Positions 48,203 to 61,723 of a stretch of DNA of 64,000 nt are shown one piece after another. Position 1 is the first letter of the stretch; each line of letters begins with the position of its first letter. Origin of the DNA: Selaginella tamariscina (lineage: Eukaryota; Streptophyta; Lycopodiopsida; Selaginellales; Selaginellaceae); assembly GCA_003024785.1 (NCBI GenBank), contig PUQB01000068.1, forward strand, positions 419,586 to 483,585, given 5' to 3'. The notes beneath the pieces were generated by a model that had not been told where the DNA came from, did no database searches, and was given only the letters and a program-made list of their open reading frames with translations. Position numbers and translations under genes: made by a program.

Positions 48203-50168
48203 GTTTTGGAAATTTGTCACAAAGTGTACAAAGTCTTAAACTCTTTAACTAGATGATTTATGACTTTCAGCTAAGTCTTATATATTTGATTAAACCTTTG
48301 GACCCTTATTTAACAACACTATATTGTTAACTTAATAATGCATTTGATTAATTCAATTAAGATTTTATTATTATCCTAGACGAGAAGTTGAACTAGTATT
48401 AAGACTAAATCAAAGTAAACTTAGATGCTAGATAAATATTTTAATCTATTTATTGTAGATGTGTTTTTCCTTTTTGGAAGGATGTACAATATTTCTAAAG
48501 TCCTTTGATTATTATATATATTATCTTTCGTTAATTTTTTATTCAAATAATTTTTCTCTTTCGAGAAGAAATCAATATCTTGCCTAAGCCAATTTTACAT
48601 ATCATGAGCATCCGTAGTAAGTTTTAAAAGATTAATATATAATTTGATATGTGAGTATATAAGAAAATCCAGAAATAATAGACTTAATAAATAGTTGTTC
48701 TAAAGGACTATACTATATTATAGTTGACATACTATACTGTATATTATAGTCGATTAATATGTAACTGCAGGCTAATATAATCTTTTTTGTATGCAATCGT
48801 GACAAAATAGCGTTGTGTAACTTAAAAAGAATATTATTTTTTAATGACTCTTGAAGAGTTCTTGGGCCAAGACATTGTTAAACGTCTATAATTCTCACCA
48901 ATACATCATCAATAATTTCGTCAACACGAATTCACACAGATACACAGGGTAATGATGGTTAACCCGGAGAATGTTATTCACTATGTAGTCAGAGAATGTT
49001 GCACACACAGTGAACAACATGTAATACTGCTACGGATCTCGTCATGGCAGCAATACACATAGTATTACTCATAAAATATAATCATGTTTAAATATAATAA
49101 TAAAACATAATAATGAACAGGGAATATCCTTATTTATTCATTTGTTATTATAACCACTATGTAATTGTATTCATCTTAACCATCTGTTAACCATATCCAT
49201 CTTAACCACTTATTCTTCGTATGTTATTCTTATCAAAAATATGGTCTTGCTATATCCATTTTAACTAGTTATTTAATCCTCTCTATTCTTATTTTTTTTT
49301 TTTTTTAATTTATTCCTCATAATAACTATAATACAGTTTGATTTACCCAAAATATTCTCATATATGTTGTTTTATATTTTCCTTTAAATATTTATGTAAC
49401 GAAAAGATACCTATTTAACATCCTAACTTAAAATGAACATATCCGTTGAATTAATAAACATTCATTGTCTTCACTACTGAGAATGTTAATCCAAATTGGA
49501 TTGCGTAATTGATAATTAGATGTTTGAAATTCTTTTCTCATTAATTATTTTCTTTCTTCCATCTTAAACCAATTTGGCTCTCCAGTGATATTTAGTGTCT
49601 TATGTGCCACCGTTAATTTCATTCTCTCACTATTTTTAAGTGTATACTAAAATTTTAAAAACATTGTCTTTAAGAATGTGTTGATGGATAAAAATTTATT
49701 TTAATAATCCACATAAGTGAATCCGAGATTGCTTAATAGATGAGGATGATCATTATTAAATTCATGCATCAGTATATATGCATGATATACCACTTACAAA
49801 AGGTGTTAAAGAGAAAATGCTAATCATAAAAACAAATTTCAAGTATTTAGAAAGGTAAACCGATCCTCAAAACATTTTACACTTGTCAATAAACACAAGG
49901 GTATCTTAAAGAATTCATTCTCACCAATATTTCATACAAATAATATCTATGTACACACACCTGTAAGTATGCATGTATGTCAATAAATGTTAAGAATGTC
50001 ACAACTTTGTAAATACTAGTAATGCATAATGTGTAAATTGATATATAAAATATTCAAATATGCATAAGATTAATTCATGTGCATATGGATACATGGATAT
50101 GTTTAATATGTATGCACTGTGTGTATATACTTAATAACAATTTCTAAAATGTATGTGAAACCTCTCAA
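48203..50168. other. LRR upstream region fused to PRMT3 3' flank (unit C)
   Basis: This matches 6930-8470 up to about 49765 and then jumps to sequence equivalent to 10890-11212. The intervening ~2.4 kb of unit A, including the retroelement-like block, is missing. No coding exon is seen. Confidence 0.6.
48277..48284 (-). promoter_or_regulatory. candidate TATA box, LRR copy C
   Basis: TATATAAG lies about 75 bp upstream of the start at 48202, conserved with copies A and B. Confidence 0.4.
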
Positions 50169-50847
50169 TTAGATTGCAAAAATCTGAATGGGCAGCGTCA
50201 CAGCAGCTCCATTATAACCAACGGCGTTAGCCTCCAAAGACACGTCAATACTCCGGTGTTTAAAACTCCTGGCAATGCTAATCCTCCCCTTAAGTGCGTA
50301 CGTAGGATTCGCTTTCAACACCATCCGTACCACAGTCAGTAAGAAATAGTAGTACATACTTTCCATACACGTAATATTAACTATCTACATGTATCCAAAC
50401 ATTTATATGCACGTACAGACAACAACAATACAGATCACATATACAACAAACATATTATATAGATACACACAGACGCGTACCTATAAAGGAGCAGAATTTG
50501 TCCCAACCTCCCTCAGAGACAATGCAATAGGCTCTTTGAAAGTGAGTATTGTCTGGGACCAATGTGTGCTTGGAGAATATGGTGAAGTAGATAATACAAC
50601 GGGTTCCTGTTTGCAAAACCTCTCCGTGAAACCAACGTCAAACCAAACCACCAACCCGTAACACCACGTTTTTCCATCTATTACAAATTAAAAAACCCTA
50701 TAAATATTAAATATAATGATATAATAAATAAATGGCAATACCTGTGCGTGGTGCGAGCTCAAAATTGCCAGTGAAATCAACGTCCTCGGCTTTCATAGTA
50801 ACAATATCAAACCTCTGAAATCGATAAGAAACAGTACTATCAATAAT

Positions 50848-50849
<2 letters not shown>

Positions 50850-50895
<46 letters not shown>
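50850..50895. repeat. (CT)n microsatellite
   Basis: About 22 CT units lie in a PRMT3 intron. Copy B has only a few units at the same place (near 33750), and A has CA and CT runs. Confidence 0.92.
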
Positions 50896-50898
<3 letters not shown>

Positions 50899-51064
50899 GC
50901 ACACACACACATTTTGAACTGCACTATGTAACAGCGTTATGAAATATGAAACTTAACAAGTTTGTGTTGTGGATTACATATTTATGCCACATCCATACAA
51001 TACCATACATGCACATAGGCATTAATGTAAATTTGTTAAAACACGAGTGAATTTTCAAATTACA

Positions 51065-51226
51065 TGTGAACTATGCATGTTCCAGTGATCAGTGTTATAT
51101 TAATAACCTATAATAAGAACCATACTATAATACATCTTATAGCTTGTGAACTATGCATGTTCCAGTGATCAGTGTTATAGTAATAACCTATAATAGGGAA
51201 CCACACTATAATACATCTTATAGCTT
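51065..51226. repeat. 80-bp tandem duplication
   Basis: The segment starting TGTGAACTATGCATGTTCC occurs twice with an 80-bp period in a PRMT3 intron of copy C. Copies A (12102) and B have it once. Confidence 0.85.
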
Positions 51227-53020
51227 GTGCAACACAAAATGTAGCAAGATATGCGTGCGTGTGTGTGAGAAGAGAACTATAATATATATTATGTTTACCT
51301 GGATTAAGCATGAATCTGTAACAATATCTTTAGCTTCAACAACATCTATTATAGGTGTTTCAGCAGCGTGTTTATTGACTTCCTTGTCAATATGTTGCAT
51401 ACTAAAACCATAAACGTCTTCCCAGAACCTAAGGCTTGTACCACCTTTGCCAAACCCAGCTACATGCTGCACAATACATAAAATTTACAATCAAGATGTG
51501 TATATCTGCATGCTCGTATGTGAATATCATGCGCCTGCGCGTGGTGTGTGTGAGAGAGATTACACAAACAAATAGATACTAAACATGTCATGTTATTCAC
51601 TTATACATGCATAATAAATCACGACATAGGCCAGTGCTGAAGATAAAGCTATGTATATGTACATGCATATCGACACAACACACACGCATGAGCATGTATG
51701 AACATGCATATGTATGGAGTACATCCATCTATCTATAGATATAGAAACATGGACAAACACACATACACCGCCAAGTACTGATAATTTTTTTAACACAATT
51801 TTAATATGATTGAACCTTCTCTAAAATATATATAGTGTGGTTCCTAATATATTACCATTTCAACAGTGTCTGGGAGAATGGCAGCACCTGGTTTAAGCCA
51901 TTTATCACGAGCGTGTGAGATGGATCCCAACATGGACTCGTACAGTAGACAGTAACTCATCCATTCGCTGATTATCACATCAACGCTGTGTGAATCGAAC
52001 GGCAGAGATTGATCTAATTCCTCAATCATCCCTCTCACGACCTCTATTACGTTGTTGTTTGTATCATCGTGTATATACCCGTTCTCTCTAGCGGCCTGTC
52101 AGATAAACGGGATTATTATATTAAATGTGTGTGTGTGTGTGTGTGTGTGAAGAGATGCCATATACATATCTCCAAATATGAAAATCAATTCTTACAATTT
52201 TGAATTTCAACAATATCATAATTTTTTCTTGTACTAACATTATATATACATGCATATACAACGCATGTATATGATAAAATATATTTCATACGCTTAAATG
52301 TAGATGCATGTGAGTAGATACATAAATACTAAAGCAGAGTCGTGACGTATATACATATGCATTAAAATTTGTATGCATACAGAGAAAGATGCCACACGCA
52401 CGCGCACACACACACACATCAATAAACACAACATGTAAACTGTGAAGCAGAGAGAAACATATAAGTTCAATATGGTCAGTGTATATATTCATATGCAGAT
52501 ATTTATGATATAAACATATACACACTTATATGCATTCACATGTAAGAACATATGATACTTCCCGTGCAACCACAGCCATCTTTTCACTTCCATCTACAGC
52601 AATAACCTTCAGTGAACCAGCCTTTGCCGCAAACAAGCTGCAAACACATACATAAATACACACCCACACACACATATATATGTACATGTGTGTATATATA
52701 CACAAACACGTTTATATACAATTAATAGGATAAGACTACATGAATTCTACCTAAGAATTCCTGTTCCACAGCCGATATCCATAACAATGGCATTCTTCAA
52801 AAGAGTCGGATTATTCATAATAGCCCTCTGATATGCCTCTGTCCTTACCTGAAAACTATGACATTAAACAACATGCACGTAATATCATCAATAATGTAGG
52901 TACACATATATACATAGTACATAGCAAGCAAAACAGAATAACAGTCTGAACATGCACACTCGTACTGTATAAACATAATAACCATTATTGATTAGGTATA
53001 TATTGGTGCAAAGTGTAGTG

Positions 53021-53061
<41 letters not shown>
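53021..53061. repeat. (TC)n(TA)n microsatellite
   Basis: Ten TC units run directly into ten TA units in a PRMT3 intron. The equivalent sites in A (13850) and B (35840) carry TG and TA runs instead. Confidence 0.92.
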
Positions 53062-54776
53062 GAACTATGATGTATGATATGCCACTCACTTTATCGCCAA
53101 GCATTTCTCTGTGGATGCCATACTCGCCATAAGAGCTAAAATACTTACTGTTCACACTGCGTATTTCTTCCTTTACCACGCTCCCAAAGGTGACTTTTCC
53201 CTTCTTCTCATTGGGTAAATTATTTACCACTTCACTTGAAGATTCCATCGGTGTATTTGAAGATTCGAGACTGGGATAGTCTTCTATGTTCAAATCAGCT
53301 ATCTCATTCATGAGTTCTTCTCTGTCATAATCGTAGAACAAAATTTTCAGAATATGGACATAATAATATATATAAACAGAATTATATCTCACACACATAC
53401 ATAAAATGAAAATATGCACCTATTGATAACGTGAACCTCCTGATTATTACCTCCAGCATCGGTATCCATGTCTGTGTAGAATCACTTGCCCGTCAGTATT
53501 TACACACGCACACACAACGGACACGTATATTAATAATTTGTAACGCTATGTGCATTAAGTTCATGCCTGTGTTTTATTATGTCCTGTAAGCTTACATACA
53601 GACTCAAGGCAAATGTATTACGTAGGTACGTATACATGCATTTGAATACATATAATGTGTAAATATGCTGCACAGAAGCACAAATACACGCACACACAAA
53701 ATGGGATTGTTCTTTATCATACGTGTATCTCTGTGTGCAATACGTATACATACACACACACACCTTCAACGTCTTCATCGAAGCTGTATAGTAATGGATC
53801 ATTCTCCAGAAAAGGAGTTAAATACTTATCATCCTTCCAATGCTCCGAAACAACAGGCAGAGAAGAATTCTTTGTCGCTGTTAAATGCGCGCCACAGTTC
53901 CAACACCTTTTGCTTGCCACCTAAATAAACAGTTATAGCATTACAAATAATACAAAATGCAGTACAAACCATATCACATACCATTCGTTACTAGAAAAGA
54001 TTCTATAAGGAACAAACGCATGGCTTTAGCATGAACGACAGAATACATAGGAGTAGTTTTTTTTTTATGTAATTATGTATGTATTTTGTCTGTATAACAG
54101 TCTGTATCACATGTTTACACATATTCTGTGCGTATCATACACTTAACATAAGCGTTTGTGAACAAATGGAACATACTGCATAAATAAAAGAAATGCATAA
54201 CAAATTTCCCTATCCTAGCGGCAATAGTTTCGGTGCGTGGCTGGGCCAGCTCGGGGCTAGTTTCAGTGCGTGTCATACTTGATGAGCGTGTACATACTTG
54301 ACAGCTTAGATATACAACTGATGTAGGTAAGTTTATATATAGAATACGGCCCGTCATGCATACTTAAATAAGTACACGCACTCACACACATACACATATC
54401 ACTTGTAAGAAAGTATGAAACAGTGTATTATTATCTTAAATATAGTGATTTCTGCATATAGGTGAACAAATACAGCACAAATCACACAGGAGTAGACATG
54501 GACACACATAACAGAAAAAACGCATAAAAAATTCTCTATCATAGTAGCATTTCACATGCTTCAAAATAATTGACATATACAAATAAATCTATATGTTTAT
54601 ATATATAATGTATAACTATACATACATACATATGTAAACATATAAATTTGTGCAGTCTTATCTGACATTACACAATTTCGTACACGACACCACACACACA
54701 ATTCCCTATCATAGAAGCAACGCATGCAGTTTCAGGGCATGTACATAGTTGACAGCTTAGATATACAAATGAATGT

Positions 54777-54852
54777 ATGTACGTACGTATTGATGTTTAT
54801 AAGCCAATATACATATGTACGTACGTATTGATGTTTATAAGCCAATATACAT
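54777..54852. repeat. 38-bp tandem duplication
   Basis: The unit starting ATGTACGTACGTATTGATG is repeated with a 38-bp period. Copy B has it once near 37677. Confidence 0.85.
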
Positions 54853-55255
54853 ATATGTAACGGAATAACAATACATTCAGCACAACTTCTATTTGAATAA
54901 CAAGTCAAAACACACACACAGATATCATTCCAGTACACAATCTTAAACACACCCATTACACAATCGTGTACCTCAGAGCGTATATAATTCAGGAGACGAA
55001 AGCGTAGAAATCCAGCCGTAATTGAACACGAAGGAATTGAAATCGAATCCATGCTCGAGCAATGCACAAATGCTTCCTCCGCAGAATCACTCACATTGCC
55101 ACAAAGCAAGCATTTTGCCGCGCTCGATCGCCGCGAGCATCATCCGTCCAATCCTCCCAGCCACCGCCTTCTTCCCGTCGTCCTCGCTTGAGCTCGTTCT
55201 CTCCTCTAGCCCCATTCTGCTCAAGAACCCTAGAGTTTTCAATATTCCCTGTTTC

Positions 55256-55400
55256 TAGATGCTCTCTTTTTAGGGTTCTTCCGGGGGATTCTGATAGGAA
55301 GGAGGATGAGCTCTATCCATTGTTAAAGATGCGACCATTATCAAATACTGGGTCTCAAATACAATGCATCCCCGCAAGAAATAAAAACTGCCAAGGAAAC
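55256..55400 (+). pseudogene. J-domain exon remnant (unit C)
   Basis: This is the counterpart of 38140-38343. It keeps DRKEDELYPLLKM and, in another frame, YQILGLKYNASPQEIKTA, but a ~95-nt deletion has joined them out of frame, and the end (RRLAHK-like) is replaced by KETF. It is head-to-head with PRMT3 copy C. The lesion differs from that in unit B. Confidence 0.55.
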
Positions 55401-55434
55401 ATTTATATATGTATGTGTATCGATATTTATTTCT

Positions 55435-55775
55435 TGTTTGGTGCCCACTGGGAGTGGCGGCAATATCGCCCCCAGTCCGAAATAGATGTTGCATATATAA
55501 ATCTCTTATTTGGCACAGACTGAGAAGTTCAGCAACACCTCCCTAGTCACTATTATACACCCTCTATACTTAGAGCTACTTTTTCTTATGTAGCCCCTTT
55601 TTGTTTGGTGCTGACTTGGAGGTTCAGAAATAACCCATCGTGTGTGAACAATCTATATCCACCAACTGGGTGTTCGGCAATAAAATCCTAGTCAGCAAAT
55701 CCCTTTGTTGGGTAACTTTTCCAGGTGTTCACCAACTAGAGTGTTCAACATTATCTTCCCTAGTGGGACTTTGTT
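55435..55775. repeat. cluster of hyphenated-palindrome repeats (unit C)
   Basis: Five diverged copies of the same motif as at 38385-38760 lie near 55440, 55515, 55610, 55660 and 55730. The first reads GCCCACTGGGAG to CCCCCAGTCC. Two of them (55610 and 55660) are missing or shorter in unit B. Confidence 0.55.
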
Positions 55776-55799
55776 TATTCTTTTTATATTTTGTAAGAA

Positions 55800-58258
55800 A
55801 TGTAAATAAGAGCTTCTCAATTGTTACAAGAGAAGAAAGATCATGAATCGTCCAAGCGTAAAGCAAAGGCAAAAGCAGCTTTGATAAGCACAATGCCAAG
55901 GGCAAGGTTAGCGTAGCTCTGCTATGGACATAGCCTTGGAGTGCCCTGAAACTGCATGCCCTGAAACTGCCTTATTTGTAGTGTCGTAATTAACTAAGGT
56001 ACCTATTTCATTAACAACAACAAATGATCAATAACACCTTGCTGACATGTGTGATGGTATCTTCATACCTGCTAAATTGCTAGAGTTCAGAGTGGTAGTA
56101 GTCAATGCGGATGTAAAAGAGAGTGATGTTGAAGCAAGAGATGTCATGGCATCACAGGTCACTAGGTCGATTGGTCAAAATAGGGCCCATGGTAGGACAC
56201 ATGACAATAAGTCTTCAAAGAAGAAGAAAGCGAAGGGAGTACCAAAGAAGGAAAAAGAGGTGTACATCATTTCAGTTAGTTTACAAGTAGAGAGTTCAAC
56301 TAGCCAGCTTCAACATATTTCTATCAATGACTTAGGAGATCCTCCAGATGTGTCAGTGTGTCAGCTCCATTTTAACAAAGTGGTATGTCACATAAACCTA
56401 GAGGACTTGGACCAACTCATGATTAGTTTCAAGTGGACAAGCGGATACCTTTGCAATACTACTCAATTTATCATTTTAGTTGGTAAACCAATCACTAAGG
56501 AAAATTTGCTTGAGATAATGGAGGAAGATTTTTTTGAGATAACTAAGGATTCGGACATGCTTGCTTTACTAAGTTTTTTTAAAGCGACTTGGTAGATCCC
56601 AAGTTCCATGCATGGTGTCCTCTACTCTTTATGAAGTTCTTTACATCATGGGATGGTAACCAAAGGTTGTACATGGAGGCAACAAAGGAGGAGAGAAAGC
56701 AATGGATTGTTCGGGTCTAACTTAATTTTATTTAGAAATTTGATGCAAATGATCTCCAACTTGTCACTATGTTCAAGCAAATCAATAAATAACTAATTAA
56801 GTTTGTGTCCATGGTGTGTACTAATTTACTTATTGTAATTCTTCCACCACTTCCGTTTAGACCACACTACCACATCTCTTACTGACAGTAAAGACATGTT
56901 GTGCTAGCGTGGAAGGTACCTCTAAGATCTTAGCTTCATCATTGAGCGAGACAAACCGCAAAAACATTCGACAATGGAGAAAAAGTGCAACAAGCAAGTT
57001 AGCACAACATCCTTTACCGAATCTGATCTATGCAAAAATCATATTTAAGGTAATTAAATTTATTTTCTTTATTGGACTTACAATGCGTATTCATTTACAG
57101 AATGAGATTGGGAGGACCTTGACAAAGATGTGAAGCACTCCAAAGGGAACAGAAGAGCAAAGGCCAAAACCAAGCAACAAGTTTATAAGAAGCACGACAA
57201 GCGAATGATGAAGTTTCTTAGTATCATATATTCGGCATTGGGCGACAATTGGTTCCAGAGGGTCACTAACATCCCTCATAGCCAATGTCGGTGGATAGAG
57301 CTTGAGAAGATATATGCACTATCTAGAGCCCGTATCATAAACGAGTTGCAGATATGGTACCTGAACAAACTTGGCCAATTAAACCAAAAAGATGAGCAAC
57401 AAACATTAGACTTGCATGAAGTACAAGATAAGGAGTGGTTGAAGTAGTTCACAATAGATCTATATTAAAGAGTAGTTCGAGATGAGGCCGTGGATATCAT
57501 AGAGAACTTACTCTAAGACAATGACAACCTTAGCAGTAAAGAACAATTTTGCACCTGGTTCAACGACATGTGTGTTAAATGCAAGATGTTAATGTTCTAG
57601 TCCATGCTAGAGTGTGTTTATTTCACCTTTTCTATAGAGCCAAGGGAATTCTTTAAGTGAAAGGAATCGATTAGAAGGATGATTTAGAAGTATGTTGGTT
57701 TATTTAATTAGGCCACTCTAAGCTTTATTGTAGGTTTATGAAATCACAACAATTTGCACTCAGCACCACCATGAAGCTCTTTCAGACCATACTAATTCTC
57801 CTCACATGTGGAGCAAGAACTAACCCCATTCGAGGAATAGTACGTCCCATTATGGTTGGACTTCCTGGAGGAGAAGTGGCAACCCTACACATGCAGCATG
57901 TCGGCAACTTACCATCATTGTTATGGCAACCAAAGGAGGTGGAGGGTGCACTGAAAATGAAGGCGAAGAAGCAGATTTCCACTCAAGCAAAAGGGGTCGG
58001 TACATCTCTATAGTAGTTGGTACCTCTTTAGGATTGACACCTCCACCGCCGTTGCTGTTGCTCTAGGAGGCTATGCACTATTGGGACCACCCAAGGATGA
58101 TCTTATGTTATACATTCCAGTATTTGCATTGAGTTATGGGACATATGATAACTTGCTGTCTGCAACATTGAGGAGATGTGTAGGTCAGACAAGAAGCAAT
58201 AGGAGGCATAAAAAGGTTGAGGTTTCTCATCAACGAGCGCTACACCCCAAATTCATAG
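55800..58258 (+). pseudogene. gene T, near full length (D-left copy)
   Basis: This copy has the longest single frame of gene T, 56047-56595: MCDGIFIPAKLLEFRVVVVN, lysine-rich KSSKKKKAKGVPKKEKE, VCQLHFNKVVCHINLEDLDQ and KPITKENLLEIMEEDFF. It ends at a stop after FFKATW, where the other copy reads on into DPKFHAWCP. Further stretches are SSLSETNRKNIRQWRKSA (to about 57048, then a GTAATT donor and TTTACAG acceptor), KMMKFL-like and ALGDNWFQRVTN (57180-57270), ARIINELQIWYLNKLGQ (57325-57390) and the conserved tail to 58258. Domain identity is unknown. The basic run suggests nuclear localisation. It is interrupted by stops. Confidence 0.45.
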
Positions 58259-59247
58259 ACACGATTTTGAGAGGAGGTGCAATAGGCAGCTGAAGTTATT
58301 GGTTTGAAACTTGCTACAACCATGTTATGTTTATCATGGACGAGTGTTAATAGGACGAGGTGGGGATATTAACACACAATGAAGGTACTACTTAATTCTC
58401 TTTTTCATTCTCAACTTGTTACAAGAATCTTATTGGTGATGCTCTTGTTCAAAAACCTGTAGTAGTAAATCCACTTCATAGGCAGCAATCATCCGTGGAT
58501 ACTTCCAACCATTATCAAGAATCAATAGTAAATATAACATGTTATAATATTCCATGCTAACTTAAACTTGAACATTGCACGGCTTTCATTATAACCGAAG
58601 AGTATCGAGCAGTTAACAAGATAGGGTGACCTCATTTGGGTTATTGGATTAGGGACATGATCATCACTTATTGCATCTATAAACCCTGCAAAAACATTTT
58701 AGGTACAAAAAAATCTTTTGAACTAGTGAGGTTAGTCAAAGTTAGAATATCAAATGGCATCAAGCTGAAGGAGATATGGACTTAACAACCATTGCATGAA
58801 GAACATAACAAGGAATAAGGATTGTTGTAATGCTAAGGAAGAAGAAGAACTTATAATTAGGTGTTTCGTCTAATAATGAATATGTACATATTTCTTGTGT
58901 GTAATAACTTAATTTCCAGCAGTAGTGAAAGATATTCTGACATATATCTGAATAATAAAAAATATTCCTTTGAATATAGTGCTGACCAAAGAATATTCTT
59001 TTCTTTAAATATAAAAAGGTTTTCTAAAAGGTAAGTTTTATCATTCATTGCATCACTTGTGAATTTTTGTGACCAGGAAATATTCAACGACGAACTAATA
59101 ATTCTAGGCCCATGGGGCCAAGCCGTGGGGACTCCCCATTAAATAGTTATCTCTTCTCACAGGAGCTACAGCAGCAGAGGACTTGGTTAAGTCGTTTTCT
59201 TAAGCTAAACTTCATAAGGTAACAATTGATACCAAAGAAATTTATCT
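58259..59247. other. shared non-coding stretch after gene T (unit D)
   Basis: This is a shorter counterpart of 378-1689. AT-rich, no gene seen. Confidence 0.4.
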
Positions 59248-60385
59248 ACGTTTAATTCTATCGTTGGAATCGCCAAGCCAACCCACCACATCCGATTCAT
59301 CTACTGAGTTTCCATTTGTATTATTTTGTTAAATGTCCATGAATCAAATCGGAGAGAGAGAGAGCTTCTCTCTGCGAAATGTGAAAGAGATAAAAAAAGA
59401 GATGTCTCGCAAACACTGAATGACGATGTAACGCCGTGCCCTTTTGCCTGCCTATGACAATCTCCCAAACCGGGAAATTTCAGTTTGTTAAGTCTCTTGC
59501 CTATATGTTATTTAAGAGAGTTTATAAGAATCTACCTGAATGTAGGGCTGCAGCGAAGATTTCCCAGACACGTATAGTTGCAAGGATCCGATAGCCGACT
59601 TTGCCACTAGGCTGCAGAAGAAAAAAGATAAGTAGACTGCAATAAGTCAGAAGATGATCGATAAAATTGACTTATAGAAGAAACATACTCACGCCATCTA
59701 TAGAGACTTTACCTATACTGCCGACGACAAAATGGGCCGTAAATACGTCTGGGTGCAGAAATTGGTGATTCTTGTAAGCCAATCACATAAAAAATCATAT
59801 CAAGAAGCTCGGAAGTGATTTCTGTGCAATCTGCAAAAGGAGAAAGGTGTGTGTGTTTGAACAAGAGAAACCGGTTAAAAATTACCTTCCCATTCATGTC
59901 CAGGTGACTGCATAAATTCTGAGACTCGTAGGTGGTTTTTTGTAATCTCTTGGGTGCTTGGCTCATTGATCCCTTTACCTTGTTGTGCAACTGTCTGGGA
60001 CAACCATCACTTTTTATATCCTGATGTATGTCATGGAAGTTCATCACTTTTCGTAACGAGTTTCTTGCCATCCTCATGTATGTCATTGGGAAGTTCAGAT
60101 GCTGTCTCTTGCTTTATGCGATTAAGAGCTTCTAGCGTGGACGGCGTATTCTTTCTATGCTTCTTGGCCGAATCAATCCTCCTTTACCTTTCCTTTGTGC
60201 AGAAACCCACCTAGAAACCTTCAATTCTCGTGGAACAAAGTATAAAGAAAAAGGCCCAATTTATACTACCAGTTTAAGTTTCGTGACAACTGCGTGAAAA
60301 CGGGAACACTAAGTATGAGAAGATGCCACACCACACATACATGTACAGGCGTATACGCCCGTGTTCTTCTGTCGTCACTGGCCAT
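59248..60385 (-). pseudogene. 5-phosphatase remnant (copy D)
   Basis: This is the fourth copy of the 5-phosphatase relic. It retains codons for KKHRKNTPSTLEALNRIKQE near 60110-60170, DMNGK at 59890 with its donor, YVIGLQESP near 59780, SLQLYV near 59570 and WLGDSNNRIK near 59265. Single-base losses disrupt the frame at the first and second exons. The putative start reads MASDDRRTRA in place of MAGDDKDKQG. As in the other units, everything beyond the GDSN motif is absent. Confidence 0.7.
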
Positions 60386-61723
60386 TGAAAAACCCAAACT
60401 CAAATTTTATAAAGGATATTGTGTGTCAAAAGCTAAAATCTACAAATGCAACATTACGTTCACCTTGGTTCGTGCCGAGTTTTAATTATCATTGATCCTA
60501 GACATCTGAGTCATAATTTATGTTAATGACCGTAGCTAGTAAATTCATTCTAACCCATCAATTGGCCACAAAAAGATGAAATAAACTCAAGGCAAAGAAC
60601 AGGTATGAGTTTTATAAACACACGTGAAGCGTGTGTGGAACCTTGGTACTTTGCAGTAAAAATATACAATTCCAGTCGATAAGATAAGCAAGTTACAAGT
60701 TGGGTATATACGATGACTGCTCTTTGCCGGTTTTTGACTCTGTACATTTTTATATATAGACTTAGGTTGAAAAACAGGATGAGCTCCGTAAGGAGATGTT
60801 CAATCTGGAAGGACACCTGTTGGATCCTAGCCGTTCGTCCAAGGGGATAACTAAGTCATGGAATAAAAGAAACAATTTGTGCCTATAATTAATATACTGT
60901 CGAACTATATCGTTTTCATCAACAACACAACAACTCCTTAATTTGGTCTCACTTGATAACAAAGCTTATTCTTATTTTTATATTAATCTCCTATCGATTG
61001 AAACTAACTTTATAGATTTATTAACACTTTATATAGATTTATTAAACGAACAAAAAATACCGCACAATATTCTGTGGTCCCATATATTTCCGCACTAGAC
61101 GTGGGTTGGGATAACACTAAATATATTATTAAACGATTGACACACACCCATGATGTGCTATATGCCTCTTTTTCTATAGTGAACGCCCTTTGAGCACCAA
61201 TAACGACATCTATGTGTATAAAAGTGTGTGGATATAAAAAAATAATTTCACTGAACATTATACAATGTGGTATAATTTAATAGGAAATTCAAGAATATTC
61301 GCCTTAATGTTTGATTTAGAGGATTAACATTCGCAAACAAAAAAGAAAAAGAAAAAACAAACAGGCTTCACAACACTTTCCTCCAAACAACCATCACCAT
61401 ATAGACATGAGATCACTCAGAAACACAGACACACCTACGACCACCACCACTACCACACCATTCTGACACATACACATTACTATAAATTACATTTTAATTA
61501 TAATTATATTATTATTAAATAATTAAAGATGACTATTAATAATTGCAAAATTGGCCCGCAAGATGTTAAATAGGGGTTCTTTTTCTACGATGGGGTGGTC
61601 AAGTTTCATGTTACTAACAAGTTTTTGTTTCTTGCATTCAAAGTAAATAAATGTAGCCTTAAATAAAATCTATTACTAATATTACAAACCAAATCATAAA
61701 CATACAAACGGAAGTGCATGTGT
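60386..61723. other. spacer between 5-phosphatase and LRR gene (unit D)
   Basis: This AT-rich spacer is closest to unit A (2985-4293). A ~20-bp TTTATAGATTTATTAA duplication near 61010-61045 is seen only here. No gene is seen. Confidence 0.45.

Larger units (their letters stand above)
50169..55215 (-). pseudogene. PRMT3: PRMT3-like arginine methyltransferase (copy C)
   Basis: This is the most complete PRMT3 copy. Exons: 54972-55215, 53764-53920, 53090-53322, 52751-52848, 52559-52637, 51856-52095, 51299-51466, 50742-50814, 50481-50677 and 50169 to about 50308. It keeps cofactor motif I ([11 protein letters not shown]), the double-E loop (SEWMSYCLLYES, with S where G is usual), LKPGAAILPD, THWSQTILTF and the C-terminus SIDVSLEANAVGYNGAAV. 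Exon 1 shows MGLEERTSSSEDD, then a frameshift, then an EDWTDDARGD-like run and a partial first finger (LCGNVSDSAEEAFVHC). A 28-nt deletion in exon 2 removes the histidine side of the second finger. A CT repeat lies in one intron. PRMT3 methylates arginines with S-adenosylmethionine. Even if transcribed, the finger region is broken. Confidence 0.88.

Noticed and set aside
54972..55523. Long + strand open frame across the PRMT3/J-domain boundary
   Set aside because: It runs antisense through PRMT3 exon 1 and joins pieces of two genes. Codons before about 55256 are a shadow of PRMT3.
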